Part shown: positions 22,488 to 35,455 of the stretch, piece by piece
Numbering within the stretch: the stretch's first letter is position 1
Layout: every line of letters starts with the position of its first letter
Assembly (NCBI GenBank): GCA_030386875.1
Contig: CM059567.1
Location: 59,229,934 to 59,293,933 of the forward strand
DNA: 64,000 bases
Direction: 5' to 3'
Origin: Morinoia aosen
Taxonomy: Eukaryota > Arthropoda > Malacostraca > Amphipoda > Talitridae
Notes under the pieces: generated by a model
Told to the model about the DNA's origin: nothing
Databases searched by the model: none
What the model saw: the letters and a program-made list of their open reading frames with translations, nothing else
Made by a program: the position numbers and the translations under genes

Positions 22488-22763
22488 CACGTTCGCTGCT
22501 GCTGGAAGCGCCTGGGAGTCCAGCGGTTTCATGTTGAGTAATTTGTAAGTAGCCGAGTTTAAAAAACGACTTTAGAGCTCGAAAAAAATTGTATCTTTCC
22601 TAAGAAGTGTGGAAATATAATTGAATGCAGATATTTTACCTCGTATGCTTTAATCTTTTCTAAAAACGAAGTTGAAATAATTAAAATGCTGTTCATTCAC
22701 ACAGACACGTAAATGAGCAGCTTACTTAGGGGTACTCTTATGCCTCAATAGGCAGTTAACGCG
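22488..22763 (-). mobile_element. TTAA-target MITE, family 2
   Basis: 276 bp flanked by exact TTAA on both sides (22484-22487, 22764-22767). Ends are CACGTTCGCTGC and, inverted, CGCGTTAACTGCC. The reverse complement of the interior matches family 2 (GCTCATTTACG and the block around CACACTTCTTAGGAAAG). No coding capacity. Confidence 0.72.
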
Positions 22764-22767
22764 TTAA

Positions 22768-25700
22768 TGAGGCAAATAATATTAAACGCAGTCAACTCCT
22801 GCAAAAGTGCTGCTGAGTAACGCAGGTAGTAAAAATATTAGTTTCCAGGACCCACTAAACCTCATATAAATAAAACCTCATATAAATAAAATGGTAAAAG
22901 ATGTTCATCATACTCAATGAAGCTACTGTTCACTCAAAGCCCGTGAGCCTCCGAGAAGAAAAAGAGCATATCACAAAACGTTATACACCCCCGAGGGGCA
23001 ACCAGAGGAGCGTTTTAAATCTGTTACGAAGAATTTACGCCAACTCGCGAAGTTGCAATGGGAAATAAAAAGAGAACTTGAGCTCCAAGGCGCCGCCAGT
23101 TTGTCGAGGTCCCAAGAGGCGGCTCTAGCAAAAAATAAAGTTTTCATTTTCACCTGGAAATGCGAGGATTTTCATGAACCTGATCCCTCAATTGTCTTCA
23201 AGACAACCATTGCGACTGCTCAACTGGTCGAAATGTCCCAATTAGGGTAGCTCCTTTCCTAAATAATTAGCAACAATTATTGTTAATAAAGCGTCTGGGT
23301 TTGCAAAGTTTTTAACTTTTGTGCGCTGCATATAAAAAACGCAAACGATCGCTCAGAAAAATATGAATAATTTGGTCAAGTCGAGTGTGAACCAGATATT
23401 ACAAAATGCAACTTAAAGTCGAGCTCAAAAGATGCTCAGATGCAATTGTGAAGGCACCTCTAACTGCCCTGAACAGCCGCTGGAGACACGGACAATGGAG
23501 TTAACTCGCACAACATTACAAATAAAATAAATCCCATTGAACTTGAGACGCTCAGCTGACGCGGTAGAGGCAAATGGGCATGCCTGCATCACAGCCAGAA
23601 GACAAAATGGAAATTAGAGCAGCGTTTTAGGATTTTTCATGTGGAGAAGCGCTACATAAACCTTCCTCTCCTTTGTGAGAGTAAAATGAGTGAAAAAAAT
23701 TAAAGGCAGACCATCTCATACCCGTATAAACATAACCCAAAATAGGGTGCCGAGTTCATCAGGATATGAAGAAAATTGTTAAGGTACCTTGACGCAAATA
23801 ATGATTACGAATGGATCCTGTTGTGCTGTGTAAAATGCGTGCAGAAGTCGTATGTTTCAAACTTTTTCTCGAAGCCATATTAACGACCAAGAGTTCCACT
23901 TTGTCCGAGCAGCGTCTGCTGAAAAGCAATTTGCTCGTCTATCTACATCGCTCATAGGACTATCATAAATTCTTATAAGGAGTCGAAACTTTTCCACCAA
24001 GTTTAGAACATTATGACACGCTGAGATGAAACTTCAGCAGACTGAATCACTCTTCCTTCGGCATAAACATACGCTTGAAGGATTTCATCGACGCTGTCTC
24101 AAAATAATGAAAAATGATATGAACTCCACAATAGAAGCGATGAAATAACAGCCAGACGCCAAAATTCTATTTCCGCTCACGAACCTAAAAATTTTCCTGC
24201 AATATTCGAAGCATAATTACTCCGAGAAGCTCAGCGAGCACAGCTAACCAAGCAAAGAAGAAACCAGGAACTCTGCAATTGAAATAAACAAGCAAAACTG
24301 AACACGGACCGCAAAATGTCAGCCAAGCTCGCAAGCACGTGAACTTATTTCCTCATTGGTGCAGAGAAACGGTCGTTTCGAAGTTATTAAAAGCGTGATT
24401 GGTTAATGACTACCTTGAGTTAAGGTTGCAGCTGCTACAGGACTCTTCTCACGCTAACGACTCTCGCAGCAGGAGGAAGGTCGCCTTATAAATAGCAGGC
24501 GAATATTGCTGTTGTCTCTCATCGATCCGTACAGTTTCTCTTAGCCCCGAGGCATGACCGAAGCTGTGGCTTCACAGGCAAACGCAGTTCGTTAATGCGA
24601 CCTTCAATGGTCGTCAGTACAAGCAGCCAAAGAAACGGAAACAACAAAGAAGGTGAAGTGTTTTCCTGCGACAATCGATGTTTACCAAGAAGAAAAATAG
24701 AAGTATCGTTATCACTTACGCAGGAACTTACTTCAATTGATAAATCTAGGGAAGAAATTCGTTGCATTTATATCCGGGATGAAAATGAGCCATTTGACAG
24801 ATGACGTGAACAGTTTAGAGGCATTTAAAATGAACAAGGAAACATTCTCCAACGTTAGCTCAATCATACTTCGAAGTAATTCGAATGAAGTTGAACCATT
24901 CTCTGTTTTCCAATTTAGGTTTAATGAAAGCAGCATTCCAGTCAAAAGTGGACAAATTTTCCCCAAACATTTTCCTTAAAATGCGCTTCGAAAACCAAGT
25001 TTTCTTCATTAGGGGAATTATCGAGCGTTCATTGGGACCACAAAAGGAAAATATCAGAATAAATAAAACATTCGAAGACAACATAATTGATTAGAAACGT
25101 TGAATCGTCCTTCGTTCATGTTTGCACTTTTACTTGCAATCGAAGATCCTTTTTAAGAAAAATGAACATTTTCACGTGAGTGAAATTAATTCTCTAGAAC
25201 ACAACCAAAAATGTTTCACCGCCACTTTTCTGAATTTTGATTCAGATAACAGAGTACTAAATGAATAATACGTGCAAAATAAGCAGACGTGTGCAATGAA
25301 AGACACTTGAATCCTGCTGTTATCATTTAGCAAAATATGTGAAGTTCATTAAAACAAACACAGGACATCAGTATTTTACACAGGAAAGAGAGACGCAAGC
25401 AGAGAGATTTATGAAACACTTGTACCTTCAAATAACAAGGCGGGGACAGCGTCTTTAATAAAATAATGAAACCTACGGCTTTTCTTCAGCCGGAAATGCC
25501 AATTTATGGGAACGAAAATTTCTCATAACGCGTATAAATTGCATGAGTTGAAATTTGTCCTTCGTATTGCACTGTAACCCAAAATTATCCTTACCAAGTA
25601 CGCATGAAAACCTGTCAGAACATCAATAGTATTCCCTTAGTTTTAGCAAGGATTACTCGTACCTCACGGAAACACAAGTCATAAAATTCTTTTTGCTGAA

Positions 25701-26355
25701 CGCAGGAATGCGGCTCTAATTACATAAGTGGAGCACGCTTGAGAGTTGCAAAACATTCCAGTTTCCAATCATCAAACTTTTTCAATAGAGGAAACAGCGG
25801 CCGCAACCTGGAGCAATTAACCAGCGCAGGACAATAAATGACTCGGCTGGGATGCAGCACACAATGCACAGCATTTATTTCGTCCTAACTGTGTTAGAGC
25901 TCGCTAAACCAGTCACTGCTATGAAGCTGTAAATAATTCCACGCTTACAAAGCGCCGCTGAAATCACGCCGAAAGTTCACCATGAGATAGGAAACATTTG
26001 TGTCGGACGAGCGAGCAGAAGCACTGGCAATCGTAATCACAGCTCCAAATCGTCATATTTTGAGAGACAAAAATAAACATAAAGAGATCACCACAATATA
26101 GACGAAGAGACATCAGCACAATACATTACACCGAGACAGAAAGTTTTGTTACGCAAAGAAATAAAGAAACAGACACCAGGATTGCAGTAACAGAGATTCA
26201 TCAGCAGACGCGTAGCTGTCTTTGTATCGACCTCGCTCACAAATCCCGCACGAGAAGAGGAAGAAGAAGAACGAGCGCGGGGCACACCAGCAACTGGGGC
26301 AAAGAGCGAGCACGGACTGGGCAGCTTGGTTTTGTTGACCTCAACATACGAGTAA
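22768..26355. other. Non-coding stretch with a possible core promoter
   Basis: About 3.6 kb without recognised genes or repeats. At 24487-24495 TATAAATAG lies about 34 bp before a CTCATCG initiator-like motif, and ATTGG/CCAAT-type motifs lie upstream. Short frames follow (24595-25094) but none is recognised. Confidence 0.35.
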
Positions 26356-26660
26356 CTCAGGCCTGGAAACTGAAGTGCAGGACTCGCTGCTCGGTCCTGG
26401 AAACTGTAATACTGGACTCGTAGCTCGGTCCTGGAAACTGTAATATCGGACTCGTAGCGCTGGTCAGGAAAATGAAGTGCAGGACTCGTAGCCCAGTCCT
26501 GGAAACTGGAATACTGAACTCGTAGCTTTGAGCAGGAGACTGAAGAGCAGGACTCGTAGCTTAGCTCTGTCCTGGAAACTGGAGAACCAGACTGGTAGCT
26601 CTGCTCTGGAAAATGGAGCACAGAATTCGTACCTCAATTCTGGAAACTGAAGACCAGAAC
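26356..26660. repeat. 34-bp minisatellite
   Basis: About eight imperfect copies of a 34-bp unit with GACTCGTAGCTCGGTCCTGG and AAACTGAAGTGCAG. The 177-codon minus-strand frame over it (26088-26621) is mostly repeat-derived and is not called as a gene. Confidence 0.88.
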
Positions 26661-28914
26661 TAGTAGCTCTGCCCTCTGCTTTGAAACTCGAGTGGCGAAC
26701 TAGAACTCGGTATCTCTACGTCAAGCGGACGTAATTTCGACACAGGCTACCAAGTACGCCTGCCTAAGCCACTAATGTGGGCGGATTAGAACCAATACTA
26801 TTCGCATTGTTCCCCCGAAGGGCTACCGACAACGCGACTGCGCGCGTCAATACGACGCAATAATCTAACTTCAGGAGCTTCTGGCTACGGAATCTTCAAA
26901 AATGGAGGTCACGCGCTATGTCCCGAGCACAGGAAGCTTTTATGGGATCGAACAAAGCGACACTAAAATTACAAGCCGCTGCCCTCGCGGGTCTTGGAGA
27001 AGTTGGACCAACTTCCGAGACTCGAGCACGCGAGTTGCAGGGGATAATTGGAAAGTGGAGTCAACCAGGAACTGATCTAAATTTAGTTGGGGGATGACAG
27101 CCGGAATTGAAACTGGAAATGTGAAAGAGATTAACGAAAAGTTTGGGTAAGTGTAGGTAGAAAAACAAAACCGTGCGCGAAATGGAAAAAAATGTTTAAC
27201 GAGAGATCATTTAAATAATTCAACCACACGTTAACGCTAAATTTCCCTATCAACAGGGATCGTTAAATTTTAGAGGAAAAGACCCGCTTAAGAAAAGTTT
27301 CCGGAAAAGAGTCAACCAGAAAAATTATCCCATTTATCCAGTGTCGGCCGCGGCAATTCAAGCGCTGGAAAACATAGTTGACTTCCTGATTTGGGGGAGC
27401 GCTAATTCAAAGAAACTAGCGGACTGGATTTATAAAATAAATCCTTAAATATTCGGGTTTAGATAATTATCACTAAGTACTCGTGCTCCAACCGTCTGAA
27501 AAACTAACAAAACTAAGCGGAGAAAAAAGTTCTGTGGTAGCTGGGGCTTCCATAAGAAACCTGAGTAGTTACTCACCGATATCAGCAGGGCTATAAAAAT
27601 TACGCTACACGAAAGGTTAGATTCAAAAAGTCAGAGAGTAATTCTCTTCATGGACCAGACGTCAAAGAAGAAAATAAATCAGGAGATCAATAGGGAGCCG
27701 ATATCGACTAGCAAGTCAAAGAGGTTAAAGGACAGAATCGAATGACTTTATCGGAGGCAAAAATAATCACCGGAGAGAAACTTCTGTTGTCGTCCTCAAC
27801 GAAAGACATGAAGTAACTGGCTAAGGTCTCGTTTTAGGTTTGTAAATGTGAATGTCGAATGAAGTACCCCGCATTAAAATATAATTTCCAACAGTGCGCA
27901 CAACGATTGAAAAGTAATTCGTCATGGAGAAATATCAATTATAGTATACAATGGGGCCTAACGAAAATTCATGTGCCTTTCACGAAACAAAAACCGAAGA
28001 TACGATCCGGTATTAAGATTTGACATTGCTGCCAGAAACGCGATAATTTCCCAAAAATATTGTAGCTTAATTCAATTTTCAAATTTAAGGTTCATCGACT
28101 CGACTACTTTTTACTAAATTACGACCATTATCAAAATAAAACTAAACATCTGCTTAGTTCAGGTTTCACCACAAAAGCCTGATATTCCAGTTTTCCTGGT
28201 TCGATCCAAGTCGTAGCCTCGCGATATTTCCGCATGAGTCTGTGCAGCTACTCGACTGATAATAGCAGAGTAGACGAGTAGAAAAGGTGAAGGTGGAAGC
28301 TTTTCTACTCAAGTGTTCAGTTTACAGACTGCAGTTCACCGAGTGCACACTCCACCCTTTTTGAATTAATACCCTGAAAAACATTTTTACAACACGATGG
28401 TGATGACGGAGAAATCAATGAAGCTAGCTCTTTTGAGATTGTTTCATTTTCATATGGCTCCACCAGCTCCAACATTTAGAATGAGAAAACTTTAAGGCTC
28501 TTGAAGAGACAAAGGAAGTAAACCAAAACACAAGAGGAACAAAATGAACTTACAGTAGCAGGACTGCCCTACGAGAGCGGCAAGAGGTTGAATTTTTTTT
28601 CGTTGCGGTTAGGGATGGACAAGCCAACAAATCAACCAAGTTCTCTTGAGACTTTCACAACTATTACGGATTCACGGCGCATAGATTGTACTATCACCGC
28701 AAAGCGTTAACTTTCGACAGTACACTGAGAAGGACGGGCAGTACCAACACTCCCATCGATCAAGGGTATAGTTGGAAAGGTAATTCCTACTAGAGTACAG
28801 CCTGAAAAATTGAACTTCTATATCAGACAAAAAAGAGTGTCTGCACCATCAGTATCAGGCAATAGTTCTTCAGAAGAAGCTTTAGCTATAATGTTCATCA
28901 GTTAAAGCTGTGTC
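26661..28914. other. Non-coding stretch
   Basis: No gene was recognised. A motif CCCCCGAAGGG at about 26812 echoes the R1 terminal hairpin but lacks the rest of R1. Confidence 0.4.
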
Positions 28915-29060
28915 CTTATGAGCAGCAGCGTAATGCTAATAACCAATGAGCAGCAACGTTTTGCTAATGACCAATGAGCAGCAACGTAATGCTAATAACC
29001 AATGAGCAGCAACGTGTTGCTGATGACACAATCAGCAACGCATTGCTAATGACACAATCT
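28915..29060. repeat. 28-bp tandem repeat
   Basis: Four to five copies of GAGCAGCAACGTAATGCTAA followed by TAACCAAT. A looser echo with GACACAATC continues to about 29135. Confidence 0.82.
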
Positions 29061-29261
29061 TGCGGCTGCAGCGGCGACATATCGTGGTTTGTGCCATTAG
29101 CAATACGTTGTATTACCAATGACACAATCACACAACGATATGGCGTCACTGAAGTCACTGCAATCCTAGCAGCAGACCAGAGTCGGTGTCGCCTAACACA
29201 GGCACGGCGGTGCAGGTGTGGCATCTGAAACTGAGCGCATGTCGACGCATACCTGATTAGT

Positions 29262-29565
29262 TCCAGCTTGTTAATACCAACGAATCAGTTTCGTGTCTCT
29301 CCGTGCGAGGAGTTTCAGCTTGCCAATATCAACGAGGCGGTTTCATGGGTCTTACTATTTGAATACTTCCAGCCTCACGATATCAACGAGACGGTTTTAT
29401 GGGATCTTACTATATTAATTCCGCCTCACGATTTCAACGAGGCGGCTTCATGGGTCTCACTATATGATTAGTTTTCGCCTGGCAATATCAACGAGCCAGT
29501 TTTATGAGTCCCTGTGGGATGAATTTCAGCTTGTCAATATCAACGAATCAGTTTCATGAGTCTCA
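29262..29565. repeat. About 55-65 bp degenerate tandem repeat
   Basis: Five units share CAATATCAACGAGGCGGTTT, CATGGGTCTCACTA and an AGCTTG or GCCT spacer. Open frames are by-products. Confidence 0.78.
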
Positions 29566-29884
29566 CCACGTTCACGTGCTTGTTCTGAGAGCTTTTTGTT
29601 GGAAATAAGCTTCTAGTAACCAATAACACCGATCATATAATGATTGGACTATGACAAACTGGCATTTACATGTTATGCTTTTTACTTGAAATAACACTCA
29701 TCCAACATCTAAACGTGAAGTTCATCAATTACTGCTGGCATTGTACATCATACCGCTGGTCTTCCTGAAAATAAAAACTATGTCGGCAGTGCTCTTAATG
29801 GAGTTTAATGTATTTTTATGTTTTTTTTTAGACAAACTCAAAAAGCAGCCGCATAAAGTAACTCACTGCATAACAAGCGTAACT

Positions 29885-30370
29885 CGTCTATATTTGATAA
29901 AGTTTCACCAGAGTTTCAGGAACGAAACAAAGCATCAACACTCGCCGCCCAGCCTGCGCATGTCTCACGGTTAACATCTATATTACATCAAAATAACACA
30001 TTGTACCACATGCGTAAATTATGCATATTTGAATAAATTTGACCAGTATCTCAGGATGGAATCAAGCCCCAGTTATAGCATAAGTTCTCGCCGCCCAGCC
30101 TGCGCATGTCTCACGGTTAACATCTATATTACATCAAAATAACAGCATCACAAGCCTAACTCACCTATATTTTACAAAATTTCACCTGTGTCTCAGGATC
30201 GAAACAAAGCTTCAGTTCTAGCATAATTCCTCGTCGCCCAGCCTGTGCAGGTAAGAATAACACACTGTATCACAAACGTAATTCATCCACATCTAACGAA
30301 ATGTTACCAGCGTCTCAGCTAGGAACGAAACAAAGCTTCTGCTCTCGCCGCCAAGCCTGCGCATGCCTCA
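29885..30370. repeat. About 145-bp tandem repeat
   Basis: Three to four units contain TTTCACCAGTGTCTCAGGA, GAAACAAAGC and CTCGCCGCCCAGCCTGCGCA. About 58 bp starting CTCGCCGCCCAGC (29940 and 30088) are identical in two units, showing recent exchange although the rest of the unit has diverged. Confidence 0.8.
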
Positions 30371-30466
30371 CGGTAGACCTGCGCACACCCACAGGCACGA
30401 CTTGGGTGCGGCCGGCAGAGCGGTGCAGTCATTGTATACGATCCAGGAATTATTTAGTCTGCTTAA

Positions 30467-30684
30467 CATTTTGACTGCGGCAGGTAAAACTGAAGTTTAT
30501 TATTCACCTCATTTAATTAAATCAATTGTAAACAATGTTGAAAACAGCAAACATTAACTGGATCATGCCTTTATTTCGTTTGATTGCGTATCAATGAAGA
30601 TTGAGTTTTTGACCACTCGTTGATCACCAGCAATATGAAAATTCCCTCCGTGCACCACTGGTGCCTCACGTCGCAGTCAAAGTG
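30467..30684 (+). mobile_element. TTAA-target MITE, family 1
   Basis: 218 bp with exact TTAA duplications (30463-30466 and 30685-30688). Ends are CATTTTGACTGCGGC and GTCGCAGTCAAAGTG, an imperfect terminal inverted repeat. It carries the family blocks AACATTAACTGGATCATGC and ATATGAAAATTCCC. piggyBac-like and non-autonomous. Confidence 0.85.
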
Positions 30685-30688
30685 TTAA

Positions 30689-31764
30689 TTATCAATGATA
30701 CCAAATCGTGGTGAAATGTTGCACGTAAAACTACTCGTAGATAACAGAGACTAGAACCTGCACAGTACGTAGTTTAGAAAGATGCCTTCTTGCTGTGCAG
30801 ATTTCAAGTAGTTGAAAAGTAAACTACGACGTGAAAAGCAATGGTTAATGAAAATACCTCAACATACCATACATTAATCGAACATGTTTAACAACTTGAT
30901 GATGACGAACTTTTAACAATACGATATTTTTACTTCAGATCTATAATGAGAATTTGCTTCACAAGAAGTGAGCGACCAAGCTAACATAACAAAATATATC
31001 ACAAACTGCGTCCGTCTCCTGCCGCAACACTGCGAGGCTGGCAACACGAGCACAGAATGAGACAGACGCTCCACCGTAACCGGGTGCCAGGAACAGTCCA
31101 GGTTTCTCTTGAAGAAAGCACAATGGACTCGAAGACTTGCACAGGTGATACTTTTCCGGCCGTGTCGAGTGAAGGAGGTAACGGAAACGCGCGTGGGAGG
31201 GGACGACTATCGGCGGACGTCAGGCATTGATACTTTGTTTACATCGGTATTATTCACGCGTTGCTTGCGGTACGACCCATGGATGGGTTTCGTCACTTGA
31301 AAGTTCATACTTAAAGGTAAATTTTCATACGACTTAGACCTTATTTATACTCAGACCTGAAGCTTTGTATTCAGGATACATACCTCTGTGTGAAATGCAA
31401 CAAATGAAACTGAAATATCTTGATCCATAGTTATTAACGTTTAAAGTTGGCTCTACTTTTTTGTGGTCCATACGGTATGTTATAACACGTTGCTTGCGAT
31501 ACGACCCATCGACAGGTATTTTGAAAAATTTAACTATCTTTTAAAATTAATGTCATTCAATGGACCCAGATAATGTTTGGCATTTATAAAATTGCTAACA
31601 ACTTTTAACTTAAAACTTGAGTTGATATTGAACTCCAGAGTTCATATTGAACTATATTGAACTCCAGTTCAACACGTTACAGTCAACGAGTTAATTAAGA
31701 TATGAATTCACTTGCAGAGCTGCAACTCTGTTCTGCTCAACAGCGTTATGGTTACAGCGTGTAC
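30689..31764. other. Non-coding stretch with MITE-like debris
   Basis: The motif GTTGCTTGCG(G/A)TACGACCCAT occurs twice (about 31258 and 31481), each after a CACG-type start, and resembles ends of another TTAA-type MITE. A family-1-like fragment ending CAACACGTTACAGTCAACG lies at about 31590-31695. Otherwise nothing was recognised. Confidence 0.4.
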
Positions 31765-32035
31765 CACGGTAGAGGAAACGAGGTAGGGTCATTTCTATGG
31801 GAGAAAATACACCTCCTCTGGTTCGGTTAGCCAATAGAAAGGCTTTATTTCAAACAAACTTTATGACGTCACCAAAACGCAATGTCGTTTGGCCAATAGT
31901 GGTGCCAGATTTGGGGGTAGCAGTGCTACCAGATGCAACATGAGCGCTGCTATTGGTTCGTTGTCGTGACGTCAGCAAACCACACTGTCAACAAAAAAAA
32001 GACTGGTTTGAACCTCCCTTGTTTCCTCTACTGTG
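31765..32035 (-). mobile_element. hAT-type MITE, copy 2 (271 bp)
   Basis: Same family and exactly the same length as the copy at 8679-8949, in opposite orientation. Ends are CACGGTAGAGGAAACGAGG and CCCTTGTTTCCTCTACTGTG. The flanking 8-mers GCGTGTAC and ACGTGTAC match at seven of eight positions. Both internal TGACGTCA palindromes are intact (31864-31871, 31967-31974). Confidence 0.88.
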
Positions 32036-32349
32036 ACGTGTACGGACGGACGCATTGTAAACTACTCGTACACCACACCTTCCTGACGCACTGCAGCGAA
32101 AACGGATGAAATTAATTGTGAAAAAAAATTGATCCATGGAAACCTGAGAGTGTAATGATCAAAATTTATGAATCTATCTTTGAAAACTTATCGGTGTATA
32201 AGAAGCTATGAATCTAACTATGGAAACTTATATTGAAAACTAATCGGTTTGTGTAAACTTATGAATGTAATGCATCATAAAACCAAAACAGCGTCGCCAA
32301 AAATATATCAGTCGCCTTTGAGTCGTGTTTCGAAACGAAGTGATGGTTC

Positions 32350-32770
32350 CCTATTACTAAGGTAGTTCCATAGACTAAACTAGGGTAGTTCCCTAGCATA
32401 GAATAGTTCCCATGCAAGACTAGGATAGTTCCCTAGACTATTATAGTTCCCTGAAGTCCTAGACTATTATAATTCCTAGAGCCCTAGACTATTATAATTC
32501 CTAGAGTCCTAGACTGTGATAGTTCCCTAGAGTCCTATGTACACTATTATAATTCCCTAGAGTCCTAGACTATTATAATTTCTAGAGTCCTAGACTGTGA
32601 TAGTTCCCTAGAGTCCTATGTACACCATTATAATTCCTAGAGTTCTAGACTGTGATAGTTCCTTAGAGTCCTACACTTTTATAATTCCCTTGAGTCCTAC
32701 ACTATTATAATTCAATAGCGTCCTGTACTCTGATAGTTCCCCAGAGGACTACAATGAGGACATCTACAAT
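32350..32770. repeat. About 26-bp tandem repeat
   Basis: About 14 imperfect units of AGAGTCCTAGACTATTATAA then TTCCCT, alternating with a GACTGTGATAGTTCCC form. The alternation suggests a dimeric unit in the middle of the array. Confidence 0.88.
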
Positions 32771-33049
32771 GAGGACATCAGCACGTACCACGCGTGACGG
32801 AAGGCAGTAATGCTCCCAACTTTCACTGAAACGAATTGCTCCACAAAGCAGCCACAAAGACTTATTATACAAGCTGCAGGGAACTAATAAAACTCACTTA
32901 ATCAGGCATTGTGTCATACCGCCCGCACGATTTCATGCTGACCCAAATACATACTTCACTGTGTCATTGAACGATTTATTAGAAACTAATTTTCAGCCAG
33001 AAATAAGAAAAAAGGATTTTACATACATCGCTCCGTGCGTATAGTCAAG

Positions 33050-33345
33050 CATGCCTTCCTGTCCACGCACTTCCTCATGCATACCAGCATACTTTCACAC
33101 CCACGCACCATGTCACGCATACCTTCACACTCACGCACCATCTCACGCATACCTTCACACTCACGCACCATGTCACGCATACCTGCATATCTTCACACTC
33201 AAGCCTCATGTCACGCATACCTGCATATTTTCACACCCACGCACCCCGTCACGCATACCTGCATACCTTCACACGCATCAGATGACGCATACCTGCATCA
33301 TGTCCCGCATACCTGCACACCTTCACAGCCAAGCACCATGTCAAC
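33050..33345. repeat. Tandem repeat with CACGCATACCTGCATA core
   Basis: About nine variable-length units (26-38 bp) share CATGTCACGCATACCTGCAT and TTCACACTCACGCACC. The 103-166 codon frames across it are repeat artefacts. Confidence 0.85.
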
Positions 33346-35003
33346 AACTCGCCATGGGGTGAGAATGCAGCACACACCGACCAGCACACAGCAGAGGGAC
33401 AAAGGCACACCTGCACGGCCATGCTGCTATCACTTATTGCCAATTGCAGCCCTGCCACAGGCAGAGCTTCAAAGAATTTGCTCTTATTCAGCTGGTATCC
33501 ATGAAACGGTGCGTGTTTATCTCTCCGTAGAATGACTCGTGTCGCTATGACAGTGCGATGGAGCTCGGCTGCATCTCTTATGGAATACTAGAAGACCTAT
33601 GAAGTAATTTTGGAATTTGATGTAAATGGGAAGTTCTTTTCGTTACTAAATGGACTCCTCGGTGGTTGTTAAAAAGGAGTGGCGCGAGGAGCTGAAAAAA
33701 TTAAGATATTTATATATTAGGGCCTGATGGAGTAAGAAAATATCGAAGAATGATGTGAGTATCAAAGAACACAGAACGTTGAACTAAAAAACATTTTGGA
33801 GCAAGATAAGGTATCGATGTGTGGAGAATAAATAGGGAATTAACAAAACCCTATCTTCTCAATACGAGAAAAAAACATTAAAAATAAGGAAGAGACAAAC
33901 TGATTTCACAAATGCAGGTCATCGTCTTGCATCTCGACCCACGAATTCCACATAGAAAAATTTAGGTGAGGAAGTCGCACCCTGGCCCTGGAATAGAGCA
34001 ATTCAAATTCCTAATGGAGATTTTTGGCAGACGCAAAAAGCGAATTTGCATCAAATTGCAATGTTATACCGCATAAATTTATCTGAAACCTCGCAATACT
34101 CGTCAGAAAATTAATGTTCAAAACTAGGAGTCATGACTCAGAGGTTTTACTTACCAACTGCGATGCCTGTAAGGTAAAAATTGAAATTTGAATATTAAAA
34201 CATCTGCAAACTTGCATGTGGAAATAATTGCATTCGTTTATGAACAACCTCTTTAGCCGTCAAAAATTTCAAGTAAAATTCTGCCTCTCCGTCTATACTT
34301 TCGGGAGGGTTCAGGAGCCCAATTTTGCAGTAAGTTGATAAAGAACATTCAACATTCACTTACTACCTACATTACGTTTGTATCTTGAAAATTAACGAGC
34401 TTTATTCACAATTACGTAAAATTAGAATCTATCTAAAAAAGACCAATATTCACAAAAAAACTTTGCTTTGATATCAAGATGAGCCACCAAAGCCGCAGCT
34501 GAAATAAAATTTTTGAAGAATTATCACGGTATAAAACGTGAAAATGATATTCAAAATGATATTTCAATGGGCCTGTTTCCTTAAAAATTGTAGAAAGTGA
34601 TAGATGTACGCCTTTTATCATTTGTTACATCAAGATTCCACTTTGAAAAACATCTTGGAAGAAATACTATATGATTATAAGCTATTTTTTAACCAGTATA
34701 ACTTATCTATATACATCGCGATGAAAGTAATCAATAATGATCCTTTATTATTTTCCAAAACCTATAACTCATCAATAGTTAATACGGATCATATTAAAAA
34801 AAACTTGGATTAGAACAATCAGTTACCCAGTCCAACTTTTCCTTCGTTGCATCTCCTATTTTTGCCACCCTATGCAGAACCTATACAGGACGGCTAAAAC
34901 CCCAGACGCCCCGCGAAAAAGCGCGTACGACAACAGAACACACAGAGTCACCACAACACAGCATTGAGTACTCACAAGCAACCACCACAGATTGAATACT
35001 CAC
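33346..35003. other. Non-coding stretch, downstream side of the 35-kb exon
   Basis: On the minus strand the part next to 35003 would be intron, starting GTGAGT. Nothing else was recognised. Confidence 0.4.
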
Positions 35004-35455
35004 AAATGAGATGGTCGGCTGCAGGGGATGTCCTGGAGGTTCTCCTGCTGGAGCCGCCGACGCTGGACGCGCCGCTCTGCGAGGTGGTGCACGAGAAGCT
35101 GGTGTGTGTGAGCGCTGAGTTGGTCGGAGGACTGTGATTTGAACTCTCTTTAGCAGAGCCTTTGAGTTTCGATATTTTATCGCCGCCACTCGACGAGCGG
35201 AAAAAGGGCAAGATGCTTTTGGACTGCGGGCTTTCTCTTGCTTTGTGTGAGAACTTCAGACTTTGGTGGAACTGTTTAGAATAAGAGTCTTCTTCTTCGT
35301 CTGGATGGCGGTCGGGATCGCGAGTGAGGGACGAGTGGCGGGTTCTGTGGCGGCGGTGGCGGTGGTAGGGAGGCGGCGGGGTGCCGTCGGACGTGTGGTT
35401 GGGAACGCTCTGATCCTCTCGTGGATTTGGCGCAAGCTCTGGATCGCTATCGTGC
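35004..35455 (-). CDS. Internal coding exon, unrecognised Pro/Ser/His-rich segment
   Basis: On the minus strand a pyrimidine-containing acceptor (TCACTCTTGTCCAG) precedes the exon, and the donor CATCTCATTT then GTGAGT follows it. Between them lie one base, 150 full codons and one base. The first ATG-like start of this frame is not an ATG, so this is an internal exon. Counting from the exon start: PPPPY at about 26-30 (a PPxY-type WW-domain ligand), then His/Arg-rich HRHRRHRTRH to 40, acidic DEEED near 53-57, Ser/Lys-rich SILPFFRSSSGGDKISKLKG near 80-100, and a Ser/Thr-rich tail with SSRRTSRTSP. No globular domain or membrane segment is seen. The family is not recognised. It could be an upstream exon of the gene containing the 13.6-15.3 kb exon. 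Confidence 0.6.

Noticed and set aside
26088-26621. 177-codon minus-strand frame
   Set aside because: Most of it is the 34-bp minisatellite. The remainder has no recognisable domain or splice site.
28580-28620. Possible minus-strand R1 copy at GTTGCGGTTAGGGA
   Set aside because: Only about 16 bases match the reverse complement of the R1 start, and no other R1 block follows. Treated as chance.
34433-34813. Overlapping 62-69 codon AT-rich frames on both strands
   Set aside because: Short, AT-driven and opposing. No start context, splice site or recognisable motif.
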